Origin: Pyrenopolyporus hunteri
Taxonomy: Eukaryota; Ascomycota; Sordariomycetes; Xylariales; Hypoxylaceae
Direction: 5' to 3'
DNA: 64,000 nucleotides
Assembly (NCBI GenBank): GCA_902806595.1
Contig: CADCXC010000044.1
Coordinates: 1,426,001-1,490,000 of the forward strand
The position numbers and the translations under genes were made by a program. Position 1 is the first letter of the stretch. The number at the start of each line of letters is the position of its first letter. The notes under the pieces are model-generated. The model saw nothing but the letters and a program-made list of their open reading frames with translations, was not told the origin of the DNA and did not search any database. Shown piece by piece: positions 10,693-22,224 of this stretch.

Positions 10693-12743
10693 TCACAACC
10701 TCCCATCGACCAAGGCCTGCTGTATCCACCGGCAGCGCTCACCCTTCAAATCATCCTCGCCCTGCTGAAACCCGTCGTGCCCCAGCCGCAGCACTCTGGC
10801 CTCTGGCCCATACGCCGGGAACCGCGGCGGCGACGGCGGCGCGTTGCCCTCCGCGTTGCCCTCCGCGTTCGGGTCGCCCGTTCGCGCGAACGCGACGATG
10901 TAGTCCTGCAGGCGCGTCGCCAGCGTGGCGTTCACCGCCGGCCCGCCGTTCGGGCCCGTCGCGCCCCCGTTGAAGAAGACGTACGGCACGTCCGTCGCGT
11001 GCCACGCCGGCGGATAGTCGAACACCAGCGCGAACGAGTCCCCGTCCTCCTTGCGGCGCCCGTTGCCGTCGCCGTCGCCGTCGTGCTTGCCCCGTTTGCT
11101 CTCGCGCGCCGTCACCAGGTACCGCGTCGTGCACGAGAACAAGATGTCCGACGTGAGGCGCGTCGCGCGCCCGAACTGCGTCGTCCACGGGTATTCCGGG
11201 CTGCCGTCTAGCACGTCGGGGTACAGCCGCTCGTCCGTGAGCAGCGCGTCGATGGTCTTGTCCGACGCTTCTCGTAGGACGAAGTGTACCCAGACCCGCA
11301 CCGCCGCTGCGTCCCCGATGTTGTTCCATAGGAAAGGGACGGATTCGTTGGTCGTGTGGCTTACGAATAGCTAAGCCGGGGCGCGTTAGTAGCCGTTCTG
11401 CTCGAAGGTGAAGTTGGTTGCGTGGGGGGAAGAGCTGCTTACCTTGACGCTAGAGTCGAATTTGCCCTCGTAGAGCAATCTCTGCGGTATATCCGGCACG
11501 AACGAGCCGTCGGGCCCGGGTCCGAAGCCGAAGCTACCCGTAGACGACGTGGCGACGGTCTCTTGATTGATTGTGCTTAGCACCGCGGCCGTCAAATTGC
11601 GGAGACCAGCGACGCCCTCGATATTGGTGCGGGTCCGTTGAGAGGCCACGAATAGCGTTTTGGCGTAATTCGCAGTCAGGTTGAGATTGAACTGGAACCC
11701 CGGAGATTGGACGATCGCTGCTTTGAACGGGGCTGGCTTTTCTCCGCCGTAGGCCGTGATCTGATGGACGATGCTTGAAGCACCCGCGCTTTCGCCCATA
11801 ACCGTGACTTTGTTTGCGCCGCCGCCGAACAGAGGGATATACCGTTTCACCCACTCTAGTGCGAGCCGCTGGTCGTATAGTCCGAGATTTGTTGTTATGT
11901 CTTTTCCAGACAGCCAGCCGAACAGGCCTAGACGATAGTTGATCGAGACCACGATGATGCCGTCCTCTCCATTTTGACGTGATCGAGCGATTAAGCCGGC
12001 AGGGCTGCCGTACAAAGTTTTAGATCCAAAGGTGAAGCCACCTCCATGGATCCATACTAGAACCGAGGCTACGGAGCATATAATCGTTAGTCTCATGTGT
12101 TTTGGTTACGGTAATGCCGCCTAATAAAGGAGGACTGGGACTCTACCCTCGCGGAGACCTCTCCCCTTAAAGACATCCACCGGTACGTAGACGTCGAGTA
12201 CCAAGCAAGCTTCTGTCTGGCCAGGTTGGCGGTTGAGAAGAATTGCCATCGTGTTGCGATCGATCCCGCTGAGCTTTGCCAGGAAGTCGACGACCCATTG
12301 CGGATAGGCTTGCGGGCATATAACGATACCATCCTCGGCCGAGCCATTGTTGACTCTTGAACTCGATCCTTCTATAGGAACAGGCTTTTCGAAGCGCAAT
12401 TCGCCGACCGGTTGTTCCGCGTATGGGATGTTGCTGAAGACATAGTATTCACCGGTGCTCTATCCCAATTTGTCAGTCATCTATCTAAACAGTAAGTTCG
12501 AAAACGGGTTCTTAAAAAGATATGCATTTATAGTACTCTTTCAAGTACGAATGGTTCGAGACAAGCTATTGCAGGTGGCGCATTCAAGTGGGGATAACAC
12601 ACGTTGAGATACCCCTCGTGAATCTCGTATCCTAAGTCCACAGTCGGTGGATCTGACTGCCTCCTCTCATGGTGTCCGAAAGCTAGAGGAAGAATGCTGG
12701 CGCAGGTAAATAAGAAGAGCCAAAACATCTTGGAGTTGGCCAT
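10693..12743 (-). CDS. secreted type-B carboxylesterase/lipase-like alpha/beta hydrolase
   Basis: Serine esterase of the carboxylesterase-B family, acting outside the cell. Exons 12743-12603, 12459-12147, 12068-11443 and 11370-10693 give 585 residues. Residues 1-23 are a signal peptide ending LAFG, followed by a possible Kex2 RR. Oxyanion-hole motif HGGGF is at 159-163, the nucleophile Ser245 in GESAGA, and the probable catalytic His in WHATDVPYVF near the C-terminus. Several N-x-S/T sequons fit secretion. The second intron boundary (donor GTAGAG at 12146, branch GACTAAC, acceptor at 12069) is the least certain. The C-terminal part is very GC-rich and carries a charged insert (GDGDGNGRRKEDGD) and an EGNAEGN repeat that look like recent low-complexity expansions. 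Confidence 0.88.
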
Positions 12744-13779
12744 CTTGGGGTATAATAGTCTAAACTGCGAGAAAGGTGTCTAAGATAGAATAGGTAGATA
12801 GGTAGGTAGAGAAGGAGTATATGAGATACGAGGGACAAGGAGGCCTCACAGTAGTGAACGAAACGGAATATACGTACTACAAGCAAATATAACTCTTATC
12901 TAGATCGTATTGATCATTTCTACACTCTCTTGGACACTACTATTCAACCGTGCGCGGGTCGTGCTCAAACGGCGAGCCCAGCGCCGTCAGGATTCCTCAG
13001 AAGCATACGGATGAGTAGCCTGCGATCGGAGCCTCGCCCAAGGAGGCGGTAGCTAAGTTGGGTTCTAGATGTACCTAGCGGGATAAGTTACGATTTATAA
13101 GGTAGAGCACCCTGGGCAGAGACGGCTCGCAAACGTACAATAGATAGGTATGTACATCTAATAGAAGGAGGCTAGAATAGGAAGGTTATCTGAGTCGATA
13201 TCCCATAGCGCATCTTTAGTAGCTACGGGACTGGAGCCATGACCTAGAGACAAAGGGCCTCATAACCGTAACGCAACTCTTTACGTTATACCTCAGGCGC
13301 GCTTACCGTATAGCGTGTCTGAGAGCGCCCGTATACATATACCACGAATCGCATCCGATCCCGATTCAGTTCGGGAATAAATAGACGACAAAAGTGAACA
13401 GGAACTGGCCCTCGTTACTCGTCGCAGAAAAGACGGTGGATCTTTACAGGTAGGATCTTGCATTCTTCTTGGGCTGAAAGCTTAGGCAAGTTATTAAATG
13501 GAGACGATGGAATGGATGGTAGAATATATGGTTTACACAGGAGCACGGGTCTTTTCGAAGGTTACGAGGCCGACTAGGTGCCCCGTACCATATATGTAAC
13601 TTTCATCTTGAAACTCGAGTATCAGTGTCAAGCACTCATACTATACAGCATACTCGCGTACTAGGTTATCCATTTGAGTAGGTGGTGGCTAAGTGAGATA
13701 GAAGCGCTTAAGCAGCTCCGTTGTTTCCAAAATTTTGGGCCAATAAACCAAATCCTCGTAATCGGGATGACTTATTGCT
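12744..13779. other. intergenic between carboxylesterase promoter and ATM1 3' end
   Basis: No gene seen. Includes a TAGGTAGG-type run near 12793-12812, likely in the carboxylesterase upstream region. The remainder is unremarkable. Confidence 0.5.
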
Positions 13780-15958
13780 TCAGGTAGTCTTTGCCTCGTC
13801 CTTCGCGATAGCAGGAACCGCTTCTTCCTTTTCCCCTTCGGAATTGAACAGCGTTTCTTGGGCTGTGAGGTCTGAGTTAGATAGGGTTCAGGACGAGAAT
13901 GATCGCGCGTTAGGTCTACTCACCACTCCAGAGCTCCGAGTATAGCCCGCCGCGGTCAATGAGCTCTTTGTGCGTCCCCTGTTCAGCAACTCTTCCTTCC
14001 TTCAATACGATGATCAGGTCAGCGTCATAAATAGTCCGCAACCGATGCGCTACGAATACGCTCGTCCTTCCCTTTTCTCGGAGAATGCTGTTAATGTTCT
14101 GCATAAGGGCTTGTTCCGTGTGCGTGTCGAGTGCGCTCGTCGCCTCGTCGAAGAACAGGAGGGGCGGATCCTTGAGCAACAACCTTGAAACTGCAAGACG
14201 TTGCTTCTCGCCTCCACTGATCATCATACCTCGCTCGCCGACCCTCGTGCTGTATCCGGCAGGCCAGCTCGAGATTATGTCGTGGATCCGAGCACGCTTC
14301 GCGGCAGCTATAATTCGGGACTCGGGCGCCGACATATCACCATATTTAATGTTATGTTCAACGGTATCGTTAAATAGCGGGGTGTCTTGCGGGACGACGC
14401 CGATCGACTTTCGGAGCGATTCTAACGTGACATGACGAACGTCTTGATCGTCGATGAGGATACGTCCATCCTCAACATCGTAATACCGGAAGAGGAGCCT
14501 TAATAATGTGGATTTTCCGCATCCACTCGGACCTACAATAGCCACTTTCTTACCGGCGGGGATGGTCATCGTAAGGTTACGGAGAATAGGACGCTCCACA
14601 TTGTAGCCGAAGCTGACGTTCTCAAACCTGATCTCGCCGCCTTTGGACAGCTGGAGAGGCTTTGCATCGGGAAGCTCTTTAATGGAGACGTTCACCTTCT
14701 GTAAGTTAAAGAGTGTTTCCATGTCAAGAAGAGACTGCCTCAGTTCCCGATACACCGAGCCTAGGAAGTTTAGGGGCACGGAGAGCTGAAAGACGAGTTG
14801 GTTGACCATAACCAAGTCTCCGACGGTTAGCGAGCCGCTTGCCACACCGTTAGCGGCAAGATACATCATTGCCGTCAGGGAGCTCGAGAAGATGATATTT
14901 TGGCCGCTGTTAAGGAAAGCTAACGAGGTCGCAACTTTGATAGAGCTCTTTTCGTACTCCTGGAGGGCCTTATCATACCGAGAAACCTCGAACTTTTCGT
15001 TATTGAAATACTTGACGGCCTCGTAGTTTATCAACGAGTCAACTGCTACTGTCGAGGCCTTGTTGTCCGCGGCGTTTGCCTGCCTTCGGAACTTGGTTCG
15101 CCAGGAGGTAGTCCAGATAGTAAAGGCGGTATACGCGGTCATCGTGACGGCCGTGATGACGGCGTACGTCGCGCCGTACTGCCAAGTGAGGATCCCGCAG
15201 ACCATGCCTATCTCTAATGCCGTGGGGAAGATGTGAAAGACCATACTAGTCAGTAAGAAACTAATACCCTTGGTACCGCGGTCAATAGCCCTTGTCAGGC
15301 CACCAGTCTGCTTCGTAAGGTGGAAGTTCAGATCCAGGCGCAACAGGTGGTCGAATACGTTACATGCGACCCTCCGTATGGCCTTCTGTGCGACAGAGGC
15401 GAATACGGCATTCCGTAATTCTTGGAAAATGGTAGCTCCTATCCTTGTCGCGCCGTATGCCAATATCATACTTCCAGCGATCATAGCAGCCGTGCCACCC
15501 GTCGCCCCCACATCAATATTCATGGCGTCCACGATACTCTTAAAGTAGAAGGGTACTTGGACATTCAGCACTTTGGCGCCAACGAGAAGTGCGACGGCCA
15601 ATGACACGCGCAGCTTTGTGTTCACACTGTCCTTGGGCCACAAATAGTGCGCCATCTCTTTCATGATCGCCCAATCGGCTTTTCGCTGCTCCTGCGCGCT
15701 CTTGTCGATGGCGGCAAGAGGATCTTTCGGCGTAGGAGGGGGCTTCTTTGAGGCATTTGTGCTGTATTTTACCGCATTCGGCTGTGCCCTCAAAGATGAG
15801 CTTAGGAGTTGCGGTTTTCGAAGGGCGGATTGGGAGGTAGCGAATACTCGGGCGCCGCCATACGAAGGCGAGGAAAGCCACGGGCCTATCTGGGGTCTGT
15901 TCAGGCCCAGACAAGTCGGGCAAGGGGCGGTCGCCCGAAGGACCATTCGCACAACCAT
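13780..15958 (-). CDS. ATM1: mitochondrial iron-sulfur cluster ABC exporter Atm1
   Basis: Half-size ABC transporter of the inner mitochondrial membrane that exports a glutathione-bound sulfur/Fe-S intermediate for cytosolic Fe-S assembly. Exon 1 is 15958-13924. A short last exon, 13862-13780, is added by an intron with GTGAGT donor and CACAG acceptor and yields the family C-terminus beginning SELWSAQETLF; total 705 residues. The Arg/Ser-rich first 80 residues look like a mitochondrial presequence. The transmembrane domain occupies about 120-400. The nucleotide-binding domain shows Walker A GPSGCGKST (about 472-480), Q-loop VPQD, signature ISGGE (about 580), Walker B LLFFDEATSALD (about 600) and the H-loop AHR. 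Two in-frame Met codons (1 and 5) are possible starts. Highly conserved and intact. Confidence 0.96.
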
Positions 15959-16548
15959 GGCTACGCGGTCGAGATATCGGACATCGTGGGCCGCTCGTAG
16001 TTATAAGGGAAGCGGAGTTGTAGACTACCTAGGTGTGTAGGAGGGGAGGTATGGGAACGTAGGGACTAGGTGACAATTGTAGGGTTCGCGGTAATGCTAG
16101 AGAGAGCGAATTGACTAATAGATGGATGTTGTCTCTTGATTTGCTGCGGTCCCACACCAATATTTAATAATTTGAGACAAAAATATTGTCTCGGGGGTAT
16201 CGGATGTAGGTGACGGGGAGGCGTTGAAAGAGAAAACAAGCAAATCCAAGATGCTGTCTAAGGTGAAAAGGCGAAAAGTCGGCTGTTATGTTTAAACAAG
16301 CTGCCTCGAGTATTATGTGCAGGTATATAGTACCCCAGGTCTATTGTATTGTAACATGTAGCTCGGGCATCTAGGCAAGGGCGCGGTTTCGCTTGATGGA
16401 GGGGCTCTCGACGTCAGATCCCGCGAACATTGCGCGACTAGCCCCAACGAAGCTCCTTACCGTAGTAGGGTTCTCCCCACCCTTCCATCAAGGTAATTGC
16501 CTAGTAGGGCTAGTGTAACTAATATACCAACTACAATATAGAACCTAG
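15959..16548. other. ATM1 upstream region
   Basis: No gene. Contains the presumed ATM1 promoter (minus-strand gene, start at 15958) and runs up to the MITE at 16549. Confidence 0.5.
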
Positions 16549-16822
16549 GCAGAAGGGCGTCAAAATAAATGCCTCAGCCACACCCACCTATTTCACCAGC
16601 CACATCTGGTACTTAAGTATCTTAAATAATACTAATTGTATTAGTTGTAACGTTATACATTATTAATATTATCACAATTAAAATTTATAGATAAATAGTA
16701 TTATGGATAAGTTTTTTATATATAAGTGTTTTTTTTAACGTTAGTAAATTTTAGGAACGAAAAGGCTGAAGAGAAGTCTAGGGGTTGGTGTGGCTGAGGC
16801 ATTTATTTTGACACCCTTCTGC
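16549..16822. mobile_element. MITE with about 40-bp terminal inverted repeats
   Basis: The left end (16549-16589, beginning GCAGAAGGGCGTCAAAAT) is the near-perfect reverse complement of the right end (16783-16822, ending CCCTTCTGC). The 190-bp interior is AT-rich with no frame. The element is flanked by TAG on both sides (16546-16548 and 16823-16825), a candidate 3-bp target duplication of the PIF/Harbinger size class. Superfamily is inferred only. Confidence 0.75.
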
Positions 16823-16839
16823 TAGGTAAGGTAGATTTA

Positions 16840-17866
16840 TGAGTCAAAAGGGAGGTAGTTGACCCCTGGAGTGGTTGACCCCCCTAGTAAGATTTGTGCG
16901 AGCTTAGCCCTTTTGGGTTTAACGCGGTACATTCGAAAATTAAAGATAAATTACTAGCTTCTAATTGGTCGAAAAGCTTTCTAATTGCCATTCTGAGCAT
17001 AAGTCTTCAAAATTCGCCACTGCCATACTTTCATTAGTCTTGACCGGGTTAGACCGTTTCTCCATTTGTAGTTTAACGCGCATTATATCTTCAATCCGAC
17101 AAAAAAAAATGTTCGGATCAGGAATAACTTTAGCGCGCTTATTCGGCTTTCGCCGATTAGCTAGCTTTTTCGGCGTTGTTGCGATTTGATTGGGGGATTT
17201 GTTGGATGATGTCAGATTCTATGCGGTCGAAAAAGGTGTTGACTACCTCCGGGGTTACCCCTTTCGCTTTAGCGGTGTTGAGCGGGACGGCTGGAAGCGT
17301 TCTAATTGGTTTATTTCGAGCTAGAAATGCCCGGACCCAGTCTTTCCCGAGGGGTTTATGATCCCTATTAGTCCGAAGCATTCGTACCGCTAAGTTCCGG
17401 ATCTGAGAATGGGTGGGAGCTAAGCCTAATGCGTCTTGGCTCTTTATCCAATTGGTTAATTCGAGCTCTTGGTGTTCTGAAAGACGCTGTTGTGTTACGT
17501 GAGCCTTTTGGTTGGAACGGCGGCCTCTGATTCGTCCGATTAGAGTAGATCTCGGAATAGCCCAATCAGAAGCGGCTTGATGAAGGGATGCACCATAGCG
17601 TACGGCTTTTATAGCTTCTTCAAGCGCTGATTCGCTGTAATTAGGTGTGCGGGCCATTTTAAAAAAGGATGAAAGCTTTTAATTGGTTAAAAAATATTGT
17701 AAAAAGTGTAATATAGTAGTAAAAGATTGAAAGAGACTAAAATAAAAGCTACATCGAATATATAATAGAAATAAATGGCCCCCTGTAAAAACCCCTGCTT
17801 TTTAATTGGTCCCCTTTTACTAGGGGTTAACCACTCCAGGGGTCAACTACCTCCCCCTTTGACTTA
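16840..17866 (-). mobile_element. internally deleted pogo/Fot1-like DNA transposon
   Basis: Bounded by inverted repeats of about 48 bp: 16842-16890 and 17817-17864 (sharing GTAGTTGACCCCTGGAGTGG read inward from each end). Between them lie the N-terminal DNA-binding part and a C-terminal tail of a pogo-type transposase, without the DDE catalytic core. The AATTGGT motif recurs inside, both near the ends and in the centre (for example 16963, 17307, 17681, 17804). Target duplication not resolved. At 1.03 kb it cannot be autonomous. Confidence 0.8.
16961..17657 (-). pseudogene. truncated pogo-type transposase (N-terminal HTH plus C-terminal tail)
   Basis: The open frame 17657-17157 (166 residues) begins MARTPNYSESALEEAIKAV. 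It holds a Psq-like helix-turn-helix (about 5-50) and a CENP-B/Tc5-type helix-turn-helix (about 60-130, with WVRAFLARN). It ends shortly after FDRIESDI, just where the DDE domain should start. In another frame (about 17155-16961) the C-terminal tail of such transposases follows directly (KRAKVIPDPNIFF, then EDLCSEW). The roughly 250-300 residue catalytic domain is missing, so this is a deletion derivative. The N-terminal half could still bind the inverted repeats, but activity is not expected. Confidence 0.8.
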
Positions 17867-18040
17867 TTTACTTGTACCTTTGTAGATATCGGTCCATGAA
17901 TTTATTATCTCCGATTCCTCGGTTCCTTTCTTTCATCCGTTCTACTTCACACCTTCACGTTAATCAACGACCAACAATATACTCCAGCACCCTTTTTACA
18001 CCGCATCTAGCGTATAAACATCTTCCTTGTGGAAGTCTCA

Positions 18041-18721
18041 TCAGCCCCTCTTCGGTGAAGGTAGTATATATCCGACTAAGGGCAGTGGCTGGCCCAGTCT
18101 ATGTTCCTGTGTGTCCGGTTCGGTCCATTCCGAGAATCGAGTAAACCCGACTTTCTCCAGGACCTTCTGACTCCCGATATTCCAAACGTCCGTGTTGGCG
18201 TGGATTTGTTCTATGGCTCCTACAGCTTCCGTTTCGCTGGCCTTCCGGATTGATAAAGGATGAACCTCGAGTCGAGTATGTGACCTAGGTAAATCCCACC
18301 AAGCCTCGAGGAACGCTCTCAAAAACTCCGTTGCGTAACCCTGACCCCAGAACTCCCTTCTGAATCTGTATCCGATCTCGGGCCAGCCGCATGACGAAGA
18401 CTTCAACGTGTGAACACCACCTTCGCCGATTAGCTCGCCTGTTGATGCGAGAAAGGCGCCGAATAAAAATTTCTTGTCGGCATTTTTCGGTAAGAAATCG
18501 TCCAAGGCCGACCGGGATTCCTCAATGTCGCGATCAGGTCTCCCGAGCCTGCTTCCCGTCATTGCCTCTGGTTGCGACCGCAGTTCGTGATAAGACTGGA
18601 GGTCGTCTTCCCCCAAACACCTAATCATCAGTCGTTCTGTTCTAATTGGTTCGCGCTGGGAGACGGACGGAAGTGGCACACATGGAAGCGTGGTCTCCAC
18701 GAAAACCCGTGAATCTCCCAT
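18041..18721 (-). CDS. GNAT-family N-acetyltransferase (RimJ/RimL type)
   Basis: A 226-residue single-exon protein. It shows the order typical of RimJ/RimL-like GNAT enzymes: IRTERLMIR (about 27-35), a central beta-sheet region (GEGGVHTL, then WPEIGYRF), the acetyl-CoA pyrophosphate-binding segment EFWGQGYATEF (about 121-131), and the closing N-x-x-S-x-x-V-L-E-K-V-G-F motif. The acceptor (protein N-terminus or small molecule) cannot be told. The start ATG at 18721 is the first in frame. The 3' end is about 170 bases from the transposon remnant. No targeting signal. Confidence 0.88.
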   Translation of the reverse strand: MGDSRVFVETTLPCVPLPSVSQREPIRTERLMIRCLGEDDLQSYHELRSQPEAMTGSRLGRPDRDIEESRSALDDFLPKNADKKFLFGAFLASTGELIGEGGVHTLKSSSCGWPEIGYRFRREFWGQGYATEFLRAFLEAWWDLPRSHTRLEVHPLSIRKASETEAVGAIEQIHANTDVWNIGSQKVLEKVGFTRFSEWTEPDTQEHRLGQPLPLVGYILPSPKRG

Positions 18722-19257
18722 TTCGTGGTTATGGTATAGCGCGGGATGTTGAGCAAAGTATCTGCTCCGTGCTTCCTGAGATTGAGCTCACCCAAATCTT
18801 ATATAGGTAGATTTCGTCAATCCTATCTGCTCCCGGAATGACTCATTTCGGTCGAGAATAGTCATCGGGTAAGCCCCGCCGGGCTCTCGTGCGACTAAAC
18901 GCATGCTAGCTGAGATTTACTAGCAGCAATATACGCGTCGATTCAACCAGCCTAGTTCACGATACCCCAATTCTCGATAAATCTCAAAGGTGGCTAAACA
19001 ATGAGACCCCCCCGGGGTAACGTTTCAAGTCCGTACGTCTTGTTCCACGATTCCAAGATAATAAAGAAACAGCATTGATCCCGCAACCACACAGGTGCTT
19101 TATGGGTACCACCATATTATTTTGACCTAATGTATTAATACAGGAACAATGCAATTGTTCAGGGCAATCTAGGCATCTTATATAAGCAAGGACCTATAGA
19201 TTATGTTCTAGAGGCGATTGTCTAACTATCCAATTTTCCGGATAAACATATGCAGAT
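18722..19257. other. divergent promoter region (GNAT / membrane protein)
   Basis: Head-to-head intergenic region of 536 bases between the minus-strand GNAT gene and the plus-strand gene at 19258. No frame or repeat recognised; it presumably carries both promoters. Confidence 0.5.
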
Positions 19258-19980
19258 ATGTCCGCAGGAAGTGTAAACTCTGTAAATTTCGGTGAACCGA
19301 ACCATGAACCCTCTCGAGAAGTTCAACATAAAGAAACGGATGAAGTAACGCCCCTTGCGATAGCAGGTATCACTGGTTTCTGTTCCGTCATTTTTTTAAT
19401 CGGAGCTTGCTATCTGATCTCCTACTATAGGGCTTATCGCTTGAGGAAGAAACGAGCTGAAGAAACCAGACGGCGTCACGCGGATCTAGCAGCTGTAATG
19501 CCTAGGCGTAACGCCATCGCCGGCACCCCGCCCGGCCTTTGGGAGGCCCAGCTCGGACATTGGCGATCTAGCCATGGAGATCGTGTGGATCTTGAGGCTG
19601 GTATCAATATCCCAAGACGCCATTCAGTATCTCCGCGTTCGAGCCCTCCCCCCGAGTGGACTTCTATCGATCTCGGCGAGAAGGCCACGGGAAGCAAGAA
19701 GCGCGCGAGTAACAACTCAAGTGTCCTTTCTCACGACGACGAAAACCCCCACGACGATCCTCAGAGCTCCTTAATCATCGAGACCGCGCAGGCTATGAAG
19801 ATAAGTAATGTTCGCGGCAGCCCAGAGCCTGTTGTTATAGGCGCGGCCAAGAAAACAGGAGCCGATGGTAAGCCTACCTCGACGCAGCAGAATGATTCTA
19901 CCAGAAACCTTACTGGCCGAAAGAACCTCGCAAAGGAAGAGCCGATAGAGGAGGATGTGAACGAGAATGAAGCTGTTTAA
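19258..19980 (+). CDS. single-pass membrane protein of unknown function
   Basis: 240 residues, one exon. Residues 1-31 are polar; 32-58 form one strong transmembrane helix (LAIAGITGFCSVIFLIGACY) followed at once by a basic stretch (RLRKKRAEETRRRH), so the long tail should be cytosolic. Residues 70-240 are rich in Ser, Pro, Asp and Glu with no domain, probably disordered, and end in an acidic cluster. This layout is common among uncharacterised Pezizomycotina membrane proteins. No catalytic motif. Confidence 0.72.
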   Translation: MSAGSVNSVNFGEPNHEPSREVQHKETDEVTPLAIAGITGFCSVIFLIGACYLISYYRAYRLRKKRAEETRRRHADLAAVMPRRNAIAGTPPGLWEAQLGHWRSSHGDRVDLEAGINIPRRHSVSPRSSPPPEWTSIDLGEKATGSKKRASNNSSVLSHDDENPHDDPQSSLIIETAQAMKISNVRGSPEPVVIGAAKKTGADGKPTSTQQNDSTRNLTGRKNLAKEEPIEEDVNENEAV

Positions 19981-20379
19981 GGGGCTTCATTCTGAATACA
20001 TATAGCCCATCCGGTTTGATAGCTTGATATCTAGATAGATTTTAGAAATCGACCGAATAAATATATATCAACATTCTTGTAAATGCAATGTAACTTACTC
20101 CCGCAAAAGTAACCGTGGAAATAGTGTTTCTTAGATTTTCGAGGTGATAGACTAGAGGGTATGAGTCAACGGCCGAAGCTGGTAAAATATCGAGTCTCCG
20201 CCTTTAACACCGCCACGGCTCAGCTGAAGATCCCAGCCGCCAAGCTGAAGCCAAATCTCAGCTGGCGCATTTTCCTCCCCTTTCCTTTATAATAGCGAAC
20301 CTCCATTCAGTCTCGCTGAGCTTTACTCAGTTATGTCTTATTATATCCCCTGGCGCTCTATTATAACGACCCGTTGACG
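19981..20379. other. intergenic upstream of MFS gene
   Basis: 399 bases holding the 3' UTR of the membrane-protein gene and the presumed promoter of the transporter. Nothing else seen. Confidence 0.5.
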
Positions 20380-21998
20380 ATGAGGGAGACCCACGATAAT
20401 AACGACGACGGTGTCTCGTCAAGCACCGACGGTTCCCCCGACTGTCCTCTACTAAGCCCTGATCAGAGCCCACAACAGACCTCGCGCACGCGCCGGTTCA
20501 CAGCCGCAAAGCCCCGATCGATCAGCGCCCTGGTCTGCCTGGCCGTCTTCCTCTGGGTGCTCTCCGGCACCGTCGCCATCGTGCCGGGGACCAAGCTCGT
20601 AGAAGACAGGTTCTGCCGCCGCCACTACGGGCGCGGCGCCGTCCCCGGCGGGGACATGTGCAAGGTGGGAGCGGTGCAGTCGCGCATCGCGTACGTCTTC
20701 GGCTTCGCCGCGGCGGCGAATAGCCTCGTCGGCGCGCTCGTCGCGCTGCCGTTCGGCGCCCTGGCGGACCGCGCGCGCAGGCCGGTTTACTTGCTAGGTG
20801 CGCTAGGCCAGTTCCTGAATGTCGCGTGGTCGCTGCTCGTGTTCTCGCTCCCCGACGGTGTGCCCGTCGAGCTTGTGCTCCTAGGCCCGGCCTTCGAGTT
20901 GGTTGGTGGCGGGTTGACTGTCGCGACGGCGATTTTGTACGCGATTATCTCGGATGTTCAGACGCCGGAGAATAAGTATGCGTGTTCGAGTCCTTTATAT
21001 GTATACCGCCCCCCTTGGCTGACTGGTATAGGACTATATGGTATTTCTTCTTCTCGCTCTCGGCGCAGTCGGCTGCTTTTGTTGGCCCCCCGATTGGAGC
21101 CATGTTGATGGGGGTCTGGTCTCCATGGGTACCATTATCAATGGTTCTTGTGCTTAGTATTCTTGCCGGCTCTATTATCCTTCTATTACCTGAAACTGCG
21201 GGTATGGCGAATGCCCAGGCCGAAGGTAATGATGTACGGAAACAGAAATGCTACGGTTCCACGATGTCTCAAGTCAAACGCCAACTATATGACGCGAAGA
21301 ACTCATTGCTAGTGCTCAAGAGGCAACCCGTGGCCCTAATCATGTTGACTTTTATGCTGATCATCCCCATCAACCTCGGTACCAGCACGATTTTCCTACA
21401 ATACTTTAGCGCGCGATTCCACCGTAGCTTAGAGGATGCCGGCTACATGCTAGCCATTAAAGGGGGCTTCACTATCTTAGTGATGGGGATAATCCTGCCA
21501 ATCCTCTCTAAGCTTTCGAATTCGCCCGCCTCACCGGTACGGCTCTCACCATTCCGCAAAGATCTTGTCCTTGCGCAGGCTTCTGCTGCATTTTCATTCA
21601 TAGGCTTCCTAGTTCTCGCCGGGCCGAGCGTCAGCTTTGTGGTTAGTGGACTGGTTATCTTGACGCTTGGTACCGGTATTGGGCCACTTTGCCGTTCGCT
21701 TCTTACGAATTTCGCCCAGCCCGGACAGACATCACAGTTATTTACGCTTGTCAGCATCATCGAGACAATCGGCTCACTAGTCGGGGGTCCGTTATTGGCT
21801 TGGACTTTCTCGACTGGCATGCGGCTCCAAGGATCTTGGGTTGGGCTGCCATATTTTTTTCTATGTGTCGTGAGTCTTCTCTCTTGGGCTGCGCTATGTT
21901 TTGTGAGGAATGATAACCGCGCCGATGGTTATTCTCCGCTAGCGACGGAAGAAACACTAGCGGTGGATAGAGAGTCTGAGGAGACCTCATTGCTCTGA
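20380..21998 (+). CDS. major facilitator superfamily transporter (DHA1-like)
   Basis: Twelve-helix drug/proton antiporter-type MFS protein of 520 residues. Exons are 20380-20975 and 21032-21998. The intron (GTATGC donor, GGTATAG acceptor) joins in phase 2 to give PENKTIWYFFFSLSAQ, as expected between helices 5 and 6. Residues 1-45 are a polar cytosolic tail; MFS motif A (GALADRARRP, about 126-135) lies in the loop between helices 2 and 3. The C-terminus is polar. The first 600 bases are clearly more GC-rich than exon 2. Substrate unknown; there is no adjacent biosynthetic cluster to suggest one. Confidence 0.9.
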
Positions 21999-22192
21999 CA
22001 CTAGATACCTAGGTAGCTATACGTCTAAGGATGTCGGTCAAGCCAGTTATTAGGGAATAGAAGATACTTCCGAGTATATGTGACTGTTTTTTACCGGGAC
22101 ACCTACAATTGCTGCTCTAGGATAATGTAACTTAATATTTCCTCTGCTACCGATTCCCGCTTCATTAAATCCCCCCCTCCCCTCTTTTTTTG

Positions 22193-22224
<32 letters not shown>

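Noticed and set aside
10751..11374. Overlapping Arg-rich frames on both strands over the carboxylesterase 3' exon
   Set aside because: GC-rich shadows of the real minus-strand exon.
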